Source: Ruthenibacterium avium
GTDB taxonomy: Bacteria > Bacillota > Clostridia > Oscillospirales > Ruminococcaceae
Length of the DNA: 48,728 bases
Direction: 5' to 3'
NCBI GenBank assembly: GCA_019118905.1
Contig: DWYA01000053.1
Coordinates: 1 to 48,728 of the forward strand
Below, one piece after another: positions 35,788-43,974 of the stretch. Numbering within the stretch: position 1 is the first letter of the stretch; every line of letters begins with the position of its first letter. Under the pieces are notes generated by a model. The model ran no database searches. It was not told the DNA's origin and was given only the letters and a program-made list of their open reading frames with translations. The position numbers and the translations under genes were made by a program.

Positions 35788-36990
35788 TTATTTCAAGCCG
35801 GGGAAGTCTTCCGGCATGTAGCCGTTGGTAGCAGAAGCCGGAACAATCGTTCCGTCTTTTACGAGCTGCAAGCACTCATTCATTTTCGTCAGAGCATCCT
35901 CGCTGAGCTGCTGACGGCCTTCCTCGCTTACAAAGCCGGTGGAATCGGTGTCGGCTTTCAGCAGCTGCGTACCGCCTGCAAACGTGCCGTCAACAATCTT
36001 GTTCAGCTCACGCTCAACCGTCACATCCATGCATTTCAGGCTGGAAGTCAGCACAACGTTGGAATCGCCGTTGGCGCCGTCGTCATACTGGTCAGCGTCA
36101 CAGCCGATGAAGTAAACGCCGGTTGCCTCTTTCACTGCGGTCAGCACACCGTTGCCGGAGTCACCTGCGGCAGCAAACAGCACGTCGCAGCCCTCACCGA
36201 TCAGGGTCTGGCCAATGATCTTGCCCGTTGCAGGATCGTCGAATTTGCCGACATAGTTGCCGCCGACGTTGTTGCCGGTGCTGTCAGTGCCCGCATAAGC
36301 TGCAATCTCCACAACTTCCGCCGTTGTGCCGTAATGCTCGTTTGCATAGTTCACACCGGACTCAAAGCCGTACTGGTAGTTCACGTTGGACTCAAAAGCA
36401 ACGCCGTGCACGGAAGCCACTTTGCCCGTCTGGGTTGTCAAAGCAGCAGCCAGACCTGCGAAGAAGCCGCCTTCCTCCTCGGCGAAAATCAGGCTGGTCA
36501 CGTTGTCAAGCTCCGCGACATTGCCGCTCTCATCCGTTGCCACAGTGTCAATCAAAATGAACTGCTTGTCCGGATTTTCCTGTGCCAAGGTGCCGATGCC
36601 CGCAAACTGGAAGCCCGGCGTTACGATTACGTCGTAGTCAGCAATTACGTCAGCCACAGCCTGTACCGCAGCGGTCGTATCGCCTGTCGGCTCCACAATA
36701 TCGGTCACTGTGTCGATGCCGCCGCGAGAATCAATGAAGTTCAGCACGCCCTCATAGCTGTTTTGCACGAACGAGCCGTCGTCCACACCGCTGGGGCTGG
36801 ACACAAACACAATCTTCATTCCCTCTGCCGAAGCCGCAGAACCTGCGGTCGAGCCGGCAGTGGAAGCCGCCGTTGAACCTGCTGCAGAAGAACCTGCCTC
36901 CGCAGTGCCGGAAGATACGGGAGAACCGGCGCATCCGGCCAAACCGAGCGCCATCGAGCAGGCCACTAAAAAGCTAGCAATCTTTTTCAT
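35788..36990 (-). CDS. BMP/PnrA-family substrate-binding lipoprotein
   Basis: The extracellular receptor for the neighbouring ABC importer. It has 400 residues: a signal peptide of 19 residues ends in LAGC, with C20 as the lipidated cysteine, followed by a flexible Ser/Ala/Gly/Thr linker to about residue 55. The mature domain begins MKIVFVSSPSGVDDGSFVQNSYEG, a BMP-family signature, with GFQFAGI and later VNYQYGFESGVNYA. Family members bind purine nucleosides; the exact ligand is not readable. The ATG at 36990 gives a proper signal peptide; 13 codons upstream are basic and unlikely. Confidence 0.92.
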   Translation of the reverse strand: MKKIASFLVACSMALGLAGCAGSPVSSGTAEAGSSAAGSTAASTAGSTAGSAASAEGMKIVFVSSPSGVDDGSFVQNSYEGVLNFIDSRGGIDTVTDIVEPTGDTTAAVQAVADVIADYDVIVTPGFQFAGIGTLAQENPDKQFILIDTVATDESGNVAELDNVTSLIFAEEEGGFFAGLAAALTTQTGKVASVHGVAFESNVNYQYGFESGVNYANEHYGTTAEVVEIAAYAGTDSTGNNVGGNYVGKFDDPATGKIIGQTLIGEGCDVLFAAAGDSGNGVLTAVKEATGVYFIGCDADQYDDGANGDSNVVLTSSLKCMDVTVERELNKIVDGTFAGGTQLLKADTDSTGFVSEEGRQQLSEDALTKMNECLQLVKDGTIVPASATNGYMPEDFPGLK

Positions 36991-37071
36991 TGTTTTCAAC
37001 CTTTTCCTTTTCCTTTTTTCCCGATGCACTTTCCCTCATAAGAAGGGAAAACACTTTACAGGGTCGTTTAT

Positions 37072-37100
37072 AGTTTAACACGCTCTTGGTTTTTGTGCAA
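37072..37100 (-). promoter_or_regulatory. Sigma-A promoter for the nucleoside transporter operon
   Basis: On minus, TTGCAC (37095-37100), a 17-base spacer and TAAACT (37072-37077). The predicted leader of about 75 bases has one hairpin, TTTCCCT-N7-AGGGAAA, and no recognisable purine riboswitch. Confidence 0.75.
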
Positions 37101-37155
37101 TATTTTTCTGTTTATTTTTTAAGAATTGCGTGAAATTTCGCGCGTATTTGTTGTT

Positions 37156-37629
37156 TTAATCGGGCGTGTTTGTCAATGCTTCAATGAGCGCAGTCTGCGT
37201 GGGGTACTGTGAAGTCAGCAAAGCTCTGTCGCCGTGTTCATAACCTTCCTGCTGGTAACCAGGTGACATGGTTGTTCCCAAAAGCGCCCATGCACCGCCC
37301 GCTTTGAGCCGCGACCCCTGCCACGACCCCGCTTTCACTAAATGCTGAACGCACTGCCCGCGCGCTAAATCCTGCCCCAACTCTGTCACACTGGAACTTC
37401 CGTCCGGTTTCAGCTCACACAGCTCTACCGCATCCCCCAAATAGAAATGGTACATTTCATCGGCATCCAGCCGATGCAGGTGGGAAAACGTTTCCGGCGT
37501 CAGCATATAGTAAATCGCCGTTGCCATTGCGCGCGGCTGTTCGCCGCTTTGATATGTCTGCCGGTATAAGCCGCCTTCTCCTTCCAGCGGCTCTAAGCCC
37601 AGCGCGTCAATCACTTCTTGTGCTGTCAT
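37156..37629 (-). CDS. Cupin_5 (DUF985) family protein
   Basis: A 157-residue single-domain beta-barrel protein. EGGLYRQTYQSG near the N-terminus, TAIYYMLTPETFSHLHRLDADEMYHFYLG in the middle and LLGTTMSPGY near the end match the Cupin_5 family. The two His and the Asp-Glu run in the middle would be metal or ligand contacts if the site is active. Its biochemical role is not established. Its start overlaps the stop of the upstream oxidoreductase gene by 4 bp (ATGA), so the two are coupled; 55 bases after it begins the promoter of the nucleoside operon. Confidence 0.85.
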   Translation of the reverse strand: MTAQEVIDALGLEPLEGEGGLYRQTYQSGEQPRAMATAIYYMLTPETFSHLHRLDADEMYHFYLGDAVELCELKPDGSSSVTELGQDLARGQCVQHLVKAGSWQGSRLKAGGAWALLGTTMSPGYQQEGYEHGDRALLTSQYPTQTALIEALTNTPD

Positions 37630-38714
37630 GCCTTTCCCTGCCTTTCTGCCAAGATCCAGCGAGAATCATTCTTGGCGCTGTCATAAATTGCACGGCACAC
37701 CGCAGCCGTCCGCGCTCCCTGTGCAAAATTGGGATATGTGCCGGTATTGGGAGTCCCTGCTTTCAGTGCCTCGTACATATCCCTCACCAGCATCTGGAAC
37801 GTATCTGCAAAGCCGTTGCCAAAGGCAAATACCTCTGTGTGAACCCCCTGCCCTTTGCGAGCGGTATGCAAAAGATTATTGTCTTCCTCGTTCCACCACA
37901 AATTTCCGTTTTCGCAGGTAATTTCAATCGTTAAGCGGTTGCCGCGTCCCGGTGAAACTTCCGAAAGCAGCACGTTCCCCAGCACACCGTTTTCATAGCG
38001 AAGCGTAACCGCGGCTGCATCCTCGGTCTGAACCGAAATCGGTGTTCCTTCTGCACCGGAATCGGCGGAATACATCATCCCGTCTTTCAGGATGCGCTGA
38101 GGGTGAAAACATCCAAAGGTTGCGCTGACCGCCTCGACACGCAAACCCGTGAGATAGGAAGCCAAATCCAGCCAGTGGCTGCCAATTTCGGAAACAGCAC
38201 GCATTGTTCCCGCTAACGTTTCGTTATAGCGCCAATCGAGTGGGGCGGGAAGCGCATGAAATTCCTGCATGTAATTGCCATGAATCATCAAAACGCGGCC
38301 CAGCTCTCCGCTATCCAAAATCTCTTTGGCCTTCGCACATGCCATATGATAACGCACGTTGAACGTCAGCGCACACACAAGACCGGAAGTCTCCGCCAAA
38401 GCCGCCAGCTCAGCCGCCTCTTTTTCATCCAGAGAAAGCGGTTTTTCACACAAAATATGTTTTCCGCGGGACAAAAAATAACGAACCAGCTGTCCGTGGG
38501 TATTCGGCGGTGTACAAATGTGTATGACATCAATATCATCTGCACAAGCAAGCTCCTGTGACGTACCAAACACAGGGATGTTCCATTGTTTTGCAAAATG
38601 CTGTACAGCAGACTCGTCCAGTGCCACAGCGGCGGCAATCTCTACACCGCACCCTCTCAGCGCCGCAGCATGAACCTGTCCGCTGAACCCGCAACCGATA
38701 ATTGCTGCTTTCAT
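37626..38714 (-). CDS. Gfo/Idh/MocA-family NAD(P)-dependent oxidoreductase
   Basis: A 362-residue dehydrogenase-type protein. The N-terminal Rossmann fold has AIIGCGFSGQVHAAAL, and HICTPPNTHGQLVRYFL leads to the family motif EKPLSLDEKEAA with the conserved Lys. The C-terminal alpha/beta domain (about 130-340) supplies the active-site His in SEIGSHWLDLASYL. Such enzymes oxidise or epimerise sugars, cyclitols and sugar amines; the substrate cannot be predicted. It is divergent from mtnA and coupled to the Cupin_5 gene. Confidence 0.9.
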   Translation of the reverse strand: MKAAIIGCGFSGQVHAAALRGCGVEIAAAVALDESAVQHFAKQWNIPVFGTSQELACADDIDVIHICTPPNTHGQLVRYFLSRGKHILCEKPLSLDEKEAAELAALAETSGLVCALTFNVRYHMACAKAKEILDSGELGRVLMIHGNYMQEFHALPAPLDWRYNETLAGTMRAVSEIGSHWLDLASYLTGLRVEAVSATFGCFHPQRILKDGMMYSADSGAEGTPISVQTEDAAAVTLRYENGVLGNVLLSEVSPGRGNRLTIEITCENGNLWWNEEDNNLLHTARKGQGVHTEVFAFGNGFADTFQMLVRDMYEALKAGTPNTGTYPNFAQGARTAAVCRAIYDSAKNDSRWILAERQGKA

Positions 38715-38757
38715 GTTTCACCTCAACAAATTTTATCGTTCCCGACATTGTGCTTCC

Positions 38758-38784
38758 ACAGGGAATCCGCATAATCTTCCCTGT
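38758..38784. promoter_or_regulatory. Inverted repeat in the oxidoreductase-mtnA divergent region
   Basis: ACAGGGAA (38758-38765) and its exact complement TTCCCTGT (38777-38784) are separated by 11 bases. It lies 44 bases upstream of the oxidoreductase start and about 70 before the mtnA -35 box. It could be an operator or the start of a transcript hairpin. Confidence 0.45.
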
Positions 38785-38853
38785 TGTCCGGCAGCAATGC
38801 CGTAATTTGTTCCTATCATATCACAATCCATAAAATCTATCAATTTTTTTAAC

Positions 38854-38883
38854 TTGCGGGCTGATTGACCGCTGTGTTATAAT
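38854..38883 (+). promoter_or_regulatory. Promoter for mtnA
   Basis: A perfect -10 TATAAT (38878-38883) lies 18 bases after TTGCGG (38854-38859). The leader of about 65 bases has no riboswitch that I can recognise. Confidence 0.7.
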
Positions 38884-38953
38884 TCGTTATCAGAAGGCAT
38901 GGACCTGCGCTTTGCCCCTGCCGCAAATGTGAAACAAAAAGGAGTGTCACAAA

Positions 38954-40030
38954 ATGGAATTGCAACAGGTTACCCACATTGACAACGTGCGTCTTTCCGA
39001 CGACGGAACCCGCGTTGTTTACATTGACCAGACCCAGCTGCCCAACCGTACCATTTACAAAGAAACGAATAAAGCCGAGGAGCTTTACCAGGCCATCTAC
39101 GAATTGCAAGTGCGCGGCGCACCGTGTATCGGCATTTTTGCGGCGTATGCACTTTATGTGCTGGCGCTGCAAATTCCGCACGAAGAATTTGAACCGTTTT
39201 ATGCCGAGCTGGTACGCCAGAAAGAGTATCTCAATTCCTCGCGCCCCACAGCCGTGAACCTCAGCAAGATGCTGGACCGAATGGACGCCTGCGTCAAAGC
39301 ACATGCAAAAGAGAGTCACGCCGATTTGCTCCAGGCGATGCACGCCGAAGCCTGCGCCATTCATCAGGAAGATATTGACATGTGCTATGCCATTTCGTCT
39401 TATGGTCTTTCGCTTGTCAAAGACGGTGATACCGTTTTAACTCACTGCAACGCAGGTCCGCTTGCCACGTCGCGCTACGGAACCGGCCAAGGCCCGTTTT
39501 ATTTGGCAAAAGAGCGCGGCATGAATTTGAAGGCGTACTGCGATGAAACACGTCCTCTTTTGCAAGGCGCACGTTTGACCGCTTATGAGCTTCAGCGCGC
39601 TGGGGTGGATGTCACGCTGATTTGCGACAATATGGCCAGCATGGTAATGAAACAGGGCAAAATTCAGGCTTGTTTTGTCGGCTGTGACCGCGTTGCACTC
39701 AACGGTGATGCCGCCAATAAAATCGGTACAAGCGGCGTTGCTGTATTGGCAAAGCATTACAACGTGCCGTTCTATGTGCTTGGGCCTTCTTCTACCATTG
39801 ATTTTCACTGCGCAACAGGCGATGACATTGAAATCGAACTGCGTGAGCCGGATGAAATCCGCAAAAAATTCTTTGCCGAGCCGGTTGCACCGGAAGGCGT
39901 TCAATGCTACAACCCCGCTTTTGACGTGACAGACCACAGCCTCATTACCGCTATTGTTACCGAACGCGGCATTTGCTACCCGCCTTTTAACGAAAGCTTC
40001 CGCAAACTCTTTCCCGAGCAATTTGAATAA
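38954..40030 (+). CDS. mtnA: S-methyl-5-thioribose-1-phosphate isomerase family protein (MtnA)
   Basis: An aldose-ketose isomerase of 358 residues. Family motifs: VRGAPCIGIFAAYAL (53-67), THCNAGPLATSRYGT with the catalytic Cys 165, CDNMASMVM, and GCDRVALNGDAANKIGT with Asp 245. MtnA converts methylthioribose-1-phosphate to the ribulose form in methionine salvage, and also 5-deoxyribose-1-phosphate in the DHAP shunt. No other gene of either pathway (mtnK, mtnN, aldolase) is in the window. AAGGAG precedes the ATG. The ribose-1,5-bisphosphate isomerase branch is an alternative. Confidence 0.88.
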   Translation: MELQQVTHIDNVRLSDDGTRVVYIDQTQLPNRTIYKETNKAEELYQAIYELQVRGAPCIGIFAAYALYVLALQIPHEEFEPFYAELVRQKEYLNSSRPTAVNLSKMLDRMDACVKAHAKESHADLLQAMHAEACAIHQEDIDMCYAISSYGLSLVKDGDTVLTHCNAGPLATSRYGTGQGPFYLAKERGMNLKAYCDETRPLLQGARLTAYELQRAGVDVTLICDNMASMVMKQGKIQACFVGCDRVALNGDAANKIGTSGVAVLAKHYNVPFYVLGPSSTIDFHCATGDDIEIELREPDEIRKKFFAEPVAPEGVQCYNPAFDVTDHSLITAIVTERGICYPPFNESFRKLFPEQFE

Positions 40031-40157
40031 TATCTGTCGAAAAACAGCCTTTTTTACCATCCCACTCGATTGAAAGTATCAGAATTTACTTTATTGAGTA
40101 TTCCGATTTTGACAGACACATGCTATCCTTCTTAATAAATAAGAAGGAGTGAATGGA

Positions 40158-40472
40158 ATGAGTGATGTAACCGCCTGGGTAGGACATCGCATACAATCGC
40201 CGCGACTGGAATGGGGATGGACGCAGGAACAACTTGCAGAGTATGCGGATCTTCATGTTTCTTACATATCTACCCTGGAAAAAGGAAAAAAGAACCCCAG
40301 CATTGAGGTAATCAGTCGCTTATCGAGTGCATTTCAATTGACGCTGTCCGAGTTTTTCAGCGCTGCGCCGTCGGTGCGCCGCGACATTCGCAAGCGCGTG
40401 GAGCAGGAGGAAGTAGAAACTCTTTTGAAAGACTTTTCCAATAAGCTTTTAAGCATCTGCAATCGCCCCTAG
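40158..40472 (+). CDS. Small XRE-family transcriptional regulator
   Basis: A 104-residue DNA-binding protein. A Cro/CI-type HTH covers about residues 8-66: GWTQEQLAEYADLHVSYIS is the helix-turn-helix, followed by TLEKGKKNPSIEVISRLSSAF. The remaining 35 residues are a charged helix with no sensor domain. The ATG at 40158 has AAGGAG eight bases upstream; an in-frame GTG at 40149 overlaps that sequence and is rejected. It may regulate the downstream small gene or potABC, since XRE regulators often accompany pot operons, but those usually carry a C-terminal cupin, absent here. Confidence 0.88.
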   Translation: MSDVTAWVGHRIQSPRLEWGWTQEQLAEYADLHVSYISTLEKGKKNPSIEVISRLSSAFQLTLSEFFSAAPSVRRDIRKRVEQEEVETLLKDFSNKLLSICNRP

Positions 40473-40537
40473 CGCTTTGGCCGGATGGTGCAAAACACGG
40501 CTGGCATCCCATGGAAAGCATGAAACCTTTTTTCTTA

Positions 40538-40577
40538 TGCGCGCCGCACAAACGTGCGGCACGCATTGTTTTTTTTA
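40538..40577 (+). terminator. Terminator after the XRE gene
   Basis: ATGCG.GCCGCAC-AAAC-GTGCGGC.CGCAT is a 12-bp stem with one mismatch, followed by a run of eight T that reaches into the stop codon of the convergent small gene. It ends plus-strand transcription from the regulator. Confidence 0.8.
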
Positions 40578-40733
40578 CAGCGTCTTTAATATTTTGTTTG
40601 CCATTTCAGCAAGCACTTGCTTTGTGGCATCCGACAGATCCGGCTGTGCGGCAATGCGTAAAACTGTTTGCAGCAGCTCCTCTAAAATACATCGGGGCAG
40701 CTGCACAAACTCATGTTGATGATCCTGTTCCAT
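40575..40733 (-). CDS. Small protein of 52 residues, function unknown
   Basis: Begins MEQDHQHEFVQLPRCILEEL and continues as an amphipathic, mostly helical chain (LLQTVLRIAAQ, DATKQVLAEMANKILKTL). The ATG at 40733 has AAGGAG six bases upstream, good evidence that it is a real gene; the 15 codons of open frame before it are Lys-rich and unsupported. It is convergent with the XRE gene and divergent from potABC. No family is recognised and there is no signal peptide or membrane segment. Confidence 0.6.
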   Translation of the reverse strand: MEQDHQHEFVQLPRCILEELLQTVLRIAAQPDLSDATKQVLAEMANKILKTL

Positions 40734-40778
40734 TTGCTTCTCCTTTTTCTTTTGCCTTGAAATTCCCTTCCCCTCCAA

Positions 40779-41150
40779 GATGCACTGTGTCGGTTTTCAA
40801 CGCGCCTTTTGGTGGGAGGTTCGCCCGCACCCCTATTGTTTCATATTTAGTTGCGTTTTACCAGATTTTTCATTGCTTCTCTTTTTTCAAAAAAGGAAAA
40901 TCTTGTTATTTGTTCAGCTTACCAACTTTTTCCTTTGTTTTATTTAAAAAATTGTCATTTTTACGCCGTTTTTTTTCAAAAAAACTCTCCCAAATTGATA
41001 GAAATTTGGTATACTTAAAGTTAAAGCATCTTTTGAGTGCATAAAATGCATGCATACGCCGTGTCGGTTTTGCGCGCGGCGAATTCTTCATTGATTCGTG
41101 TTTTGGCTTAAACAGACAGACACACAGCGATTCACAAAGGCAGGTTGGTT
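40779..41150. other. 372-bp intergenic region upstream of potA
   Basis: AT-rich compared with its surroundings, with homopolymeric A and T tracts at 40895-40990 suggesting curved DNA. It holds the potA promoter and adjoining palindrome (40990-41015) and a leader of about 130 bases. No RNA gene or further ORF with a ribosome binding site was found. The first half must hold the promoter of the 52-residue gene, but no clear candidate stands out. Confidence 0.5.
40990..41015 (+). promoter_or_regulatory. potABC extended -10 promoter with overlapping palindrome
   Basis: TATACT (41010-41015) is preceded by TGG, an extended -10, with no good -35 box. Directly abutting it is the perfect inverted repeat CCAAATT-N6-AATTTGG (40990-41009). 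A protein bound there would block polymerase, so this is a candidate operator. Confidence 0.6.
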
Positions 41151-42233
41151 ATGAGTCAGTCCATTTTACAACTGGAAAGTATTACAAAGAGCTTCGGTGA
41201 TACCGAAGTGCTCAAGGGGATTTCTTTGTCGGTCGAGCAAGGCGAGTTTGTAACATTGCTTGGCTCGTCCGGCTGCGGAAAAACAACAACGCTGCGTATT
41301 ATCGCGGGCTTGGAAAGCCCCGACTCGGGCCGCGTAATCTTAGAGGGAAAAGACGTAACCCAAACGCCGCCAAATCTTAGAAACGTCAATACCGTGTTTC
41401 AAAATTACGCCTTGTTTCCGCATATGACCGTCGCGGCCAATATCGCATACAGCTTAAAGCTGAAAAAGCGTCCCAAGGCAGAAATGGAACAGGCGGTGCG
41501 CGATGCTTTGGAACTGGTTCAGTTAAGCGGATATGAAAAAAGAATGCCCGCTGAACTATCGGGCGGACAAAAACAGCGTGTTGCCATTGCACGCGCCGTT
41601 GTCAGCCGTCCGAAAGTACTTTTGCTGGATGAGCCGCTGGGCGCGCTGGACCTCCAGCTCCGCCGTCAAATGCAGCTGGAGCTGAAAGCGCTGCAAAAAA
41701 GCCTTGGCATTACTTTTATCTATATTACGCACGACCAAGAGGAAGCGCTGAACATGTCCGACCGCATTGTCGTAATGCGGGAAGGGCGTTTTGAGCAAAT
41801 CGGCACTCCTGCCGAGGTATACGATTTGCCCAGAACTTCGTATGTAGCACGCTTTGTCGGCACTGCAAATATTTTAAGTGCCACCGTAGAGGAAGTTGAA
41901 AACGGAGTGGCAAAAGTGCGCTGCGCCGATGGCTGCGGCATGGTGCAAACACTGCACCACTCGATGCAGCCCGGACAAACAATCTCTCTGGCCGTGCGCA
42001 GCGAACAAATTGAATTTTCCAATGCACCCGATGCCTGCGGCATTCCCGCCGAGGTATGTGAAAAAAGCTTTGCCGGCGGTATGCTGCGCATTGCTCTGCG
42101 CCTTTCGGACGGCACCAGTTTGATTGCCAGCCGCCACGGCATTGATATTCCCGTGGAAATCGGCGAACACGTCAAGGTAACTTGGGAGGCGTTTCACGCT
42201 GTTCCCGTCGATTTGGAGGCTGCCCATGAATAA
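41151..42233 (+). CDS. potA: Spermidine/putrescine-type ABC transporter ATP-binding protein (PotA)
   Basis: A 360-residue ATPase. Walker A is GSSGCGKTT near residue 38, followed by the Q-loop TVFQNYALFP, signature LSGGQKQRVAIARA, Walker B VLLLDEPLGALD and the switch ITHDQEEALNMSDRI. A C-terminal TOBE domain begins about residue 285. These match PotA, though Fe(III) and 2-aminoethylphosphonate ATPases are close relatives. The ATG at 41151 is two codons inside the open frame and is preferred over TTG. It overlaps potB by 8 bp. Confidence 0.9.
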   Translation: MSQSILQLESITKSFGDTEVLKGISLSVEQGEFVTLLGSSGCGKTTTLRIIAGLESPDSGRVILEGKDVTQTPPNLRNVNTVFQNYALFPHMTVAANIAYSLKLKKRPKAEMEQAVRDALELVQLSGYEKRMPAELSGGQKQRVAIARAVVSRPKVLLLDEPLGALDLQLRRQMQLELKALQKSLGITFIYITHDQEEALNMSDRIVVMREGRFEQIGTPAEVYDLPRTSYVARFVGTANILSATVEEVENGVAKVRCADGCGMVQTLHHSMQPGQTISLAVRSEQIEFSNAPDACGIPAEVCEKSFAGGMLRIALRLSDGTSLIASRHGIDIPVEIGEHVKVTWEAFHAVPVDLEAAHE

Positions 42234-43089
42234 ACCACGCCGAAAAAATGGCCGCCTGTGGCTGGCCGCCCTGCCGCTGTACATCTTTACCCTCGTCTTT
42301 GTGCTTGGGCCTCTGGTGTACATGGTGATTCTCAGCTTTCAAAAGCGTGCCGATGTTTGGGGCGTTGTACGCGAGTTCACGCTTGCCAATTACCAAAACA
42401 TTTTTACGCCCGTTTACTTACAAACTTTTGTTGAGTCGTTTCGTTTAGCGCTGACAAGCACTTGTTTGATTGTACTGATTGGCTATCCGTTCGGCTATTT
42501 TATGGCAAAGCTTTCACCCCGCTGGAAAAAGCGCATGATGCTTTTGCTGATGATTCCGTTTTGGACGTCATCTTTAATTCGTTTATACGGCTGGATTATC
42601 ATTTTTCGTTCAAAAGGCACACTCGACCAGATTTTAATGGGAATTGGCCTAACCGATAAGCCGCTGAAGCTTTTGTATACCTACGAGGCCGTTGTTGTCG
42701 GTATGGTGTATGCTCTGCTGCAATTTATGATTTTAGCCGTTTATTCCAGCGCTGAAAAGCTGGACTGGAACTTAGTGCAGGCAGCGCGTGACTTGGGAGC
42801 AACACCGTTTCAGGCGTTTTACACCGTTACGCTGAAACTCACCCTGCCGGGGCTTTTATCGGGAGTTATTTTAACCTTTATCCCCTCAATGGGGCTGTTT
42901 TTCATTGCCGACCTGCTGGGCGGAAACAAGATTGTGCTGGTGGGCAGCTTAATTCAAGACCAATTGATGAAAGCGCATAACTGGCCGTTTGCCGCCGCAC
43001 TCAGCGTAGTGTTAATGGTGTTAACTTCGCTGATGATTTCCGTTTATAAGCGGGTTACGCATTCCGATGAGCTGGAGGGCATTTTATGA
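42226..43089 (+). CDS. potB: Spermidine/putrescine ABC transporter permease PotB
   Basis: A 287-residue membrane protein with six predicted segments. LWLAALPLYIFTLVFVLGPLVYMVILSF is the first; WTSSLIRLYGWIIIF is typical of PotB/PotH. The EAA-type coupling loop is AARDLGATPFQAFYTVTLKLTLPGLLSG. The ATG follows GGAGG inside the end of potA. It overlaps potC by 4 bp, so the three genes are one translational unit. Confidence 0.92.
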   Translation: MNKPRRKNGRLWLAALPLYIFTLVFVLGPLVYMVILSFQKRADVWGVVREFTLANYQNIFTPVYLQTFVESFRLALTSTCLIVLIGYPFGYFMAKLSPRWKKRMMLLLMIPFWTSSLIRLYGWIIIFRSKGTLDQILMGIGLTDKPLKLLYTYEAVVVGMVYALLQFMILAVYSSAEKLDWNLVQAARDLGATPFQAFYTVTLKLTLPGLLSGVILTFIPSMGLFFIADLLGGNKIVLVGSLIQDQLMKAHNWPFAAALSVVLMVLTSLMISVYKRVTHSDELEGIL

Positions 43090-43883
43090 AGCATAAAACC
43101 CGACTGCCGCATTTATTTTTGGGTGTGGTTACCGTCATTTTATATCTGCCGATTGTGCTGGTTGTGGTCTATTCGTTCAACGAGAGCAAAATTTCCAGCG
43201 TGTGGAGCGGCTTTTCCCTGACTTGGTATCAAACGTTATTTCGTGATAAAGACATGTTCCAAGCCCTTGTCAACAGCATTGTGCTCGGGCTTTGTTCCAG
43301 CATTTGCGCCGCCTTCATCGGCACACTGGGGGCCGTTTCATTCACGCGCTTGCAATCGCGTACCAAAAAACCGATTGAATATCTGTCCACTTTGCCGATC
43401 ATGATTCCTGAAATTATTTTAGGCATGGTGTTTATGACGTTCTTTTCGCTCATTGGCCTTCCGTTCGGCATGACAACGCTGATTATTTCCCACACAGCAT
43501 TTTGTATTCCTTATATTTATATGCTGGTGAAAGCGCGTCTGGTGGGAATGGATCCCTCGCTGGCGGAAGCCGCACGCGATCTTGGCGCAGGAGAGCTGCG
43601 TGTTTTTTGGGATATCACCCTTCCCCTGCTCGCTCCCGCCATCGCTTCCGGGATGCTGCTCAGCTTTGCGATGAGTTTTGACGACGTGATTATCAGCGTA
43701 TTTGTTACAGGCGTGAATGTCAATACATTACCTATTAAAATTTATTCACAGCTGAAAACCGGCGTTACACCGGAAATCAACGCCCTTTGCACCCTGATGC
43801 TGGCGGCAACCATCCTTTTGGTGGCGCTTTCCACACTGTTGGGACGCATCGGAAAGCAAAGTACCGTACAAAAAGAACAATAA
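43086..43883 (+). CDS. potC: Spermidine/putrescine ABC transporter permease PotC
   Basis: A 265-residue six-segment permease. It opens VVTVILYLPIVLVVVYSFNESK and has the PotC-type LPIMIPEIILGMVF and the EAA loop AARDLGAGELRVFWDITLPLLAPAI. The protein ends normally at the sixth helix, with no fused binding domain as seen in PotCD proteins of some Firmicutes. It is followed by a terminator instead of potD, so the binding protein must be elsewhere or absent. Confidence 0.92.
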   Translation: MKHKTRLPHLFLGVVTVILYLPIVLVVVYSFNESKISSVWSGFSLTWYQTLFRDKDMFQALVNSIVLGLCSSICAAFIGTLGAVSFTRLQSRTKKPIEYLSTLPIMIPEIILGMVFMTFFSLIGLPFGMTTLIISHTAFCIPYIYMLVKARLVGMDPSLAEAARDLGAGELRVFWDITLPLLAPAIASGMLLSFAMSFDDVIISVFVTGVNVNTLPIKIYSQLKTGVTPEINALCTLMLAATILLVALSTLLGRIGKQSTVQKEQ

Positions 43884-43898
43884 GAAAGCGTTTAAAAG

Positions 43899-43942
43899 AA
43901 AAAGCCGTAAGGCGGGAGATCCTCCCGCCTTACGGCTTTTTT
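43899..43942. terminator. Bidirectional terminator between potC and the alarmone synthetase gene
   Basis: A perfect 20-bp stem (43899-43918 with 43922-43941) and a 3-base loop, flanked by A and T tracts so that it can work from both sides. It separates convergent operons and rules out a potD on the same transcript. Confidence 0.92.
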
Positions 43943-43974
43943 ACTGTGAAAATCAAATCACACATTTTCCGGCC

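Noticed and set aside
36991..37071. Purine riboswitch before the nucleoside transporter operon
   Set aside because: The leader is about 75 bases with one short hairpin and lacks the conserved three-way junction sequences.
38884..38953. Possible SAM riboswitch in the mtnA leader
   Set aside because: Short stretches look vaguely SAM-I-like, but the leader is only about 65 bases and the conserved core and stem order cannot be found.
40109..40137. TTGACA-N17-TTAATA as a promoter for the XRE gene
   Set aside because: The -35 is perfect, but the implied start site falls on the ribosome binding site; a TGCTATCCT extended -10 nearby is equally possible, so no promoter was assigned.
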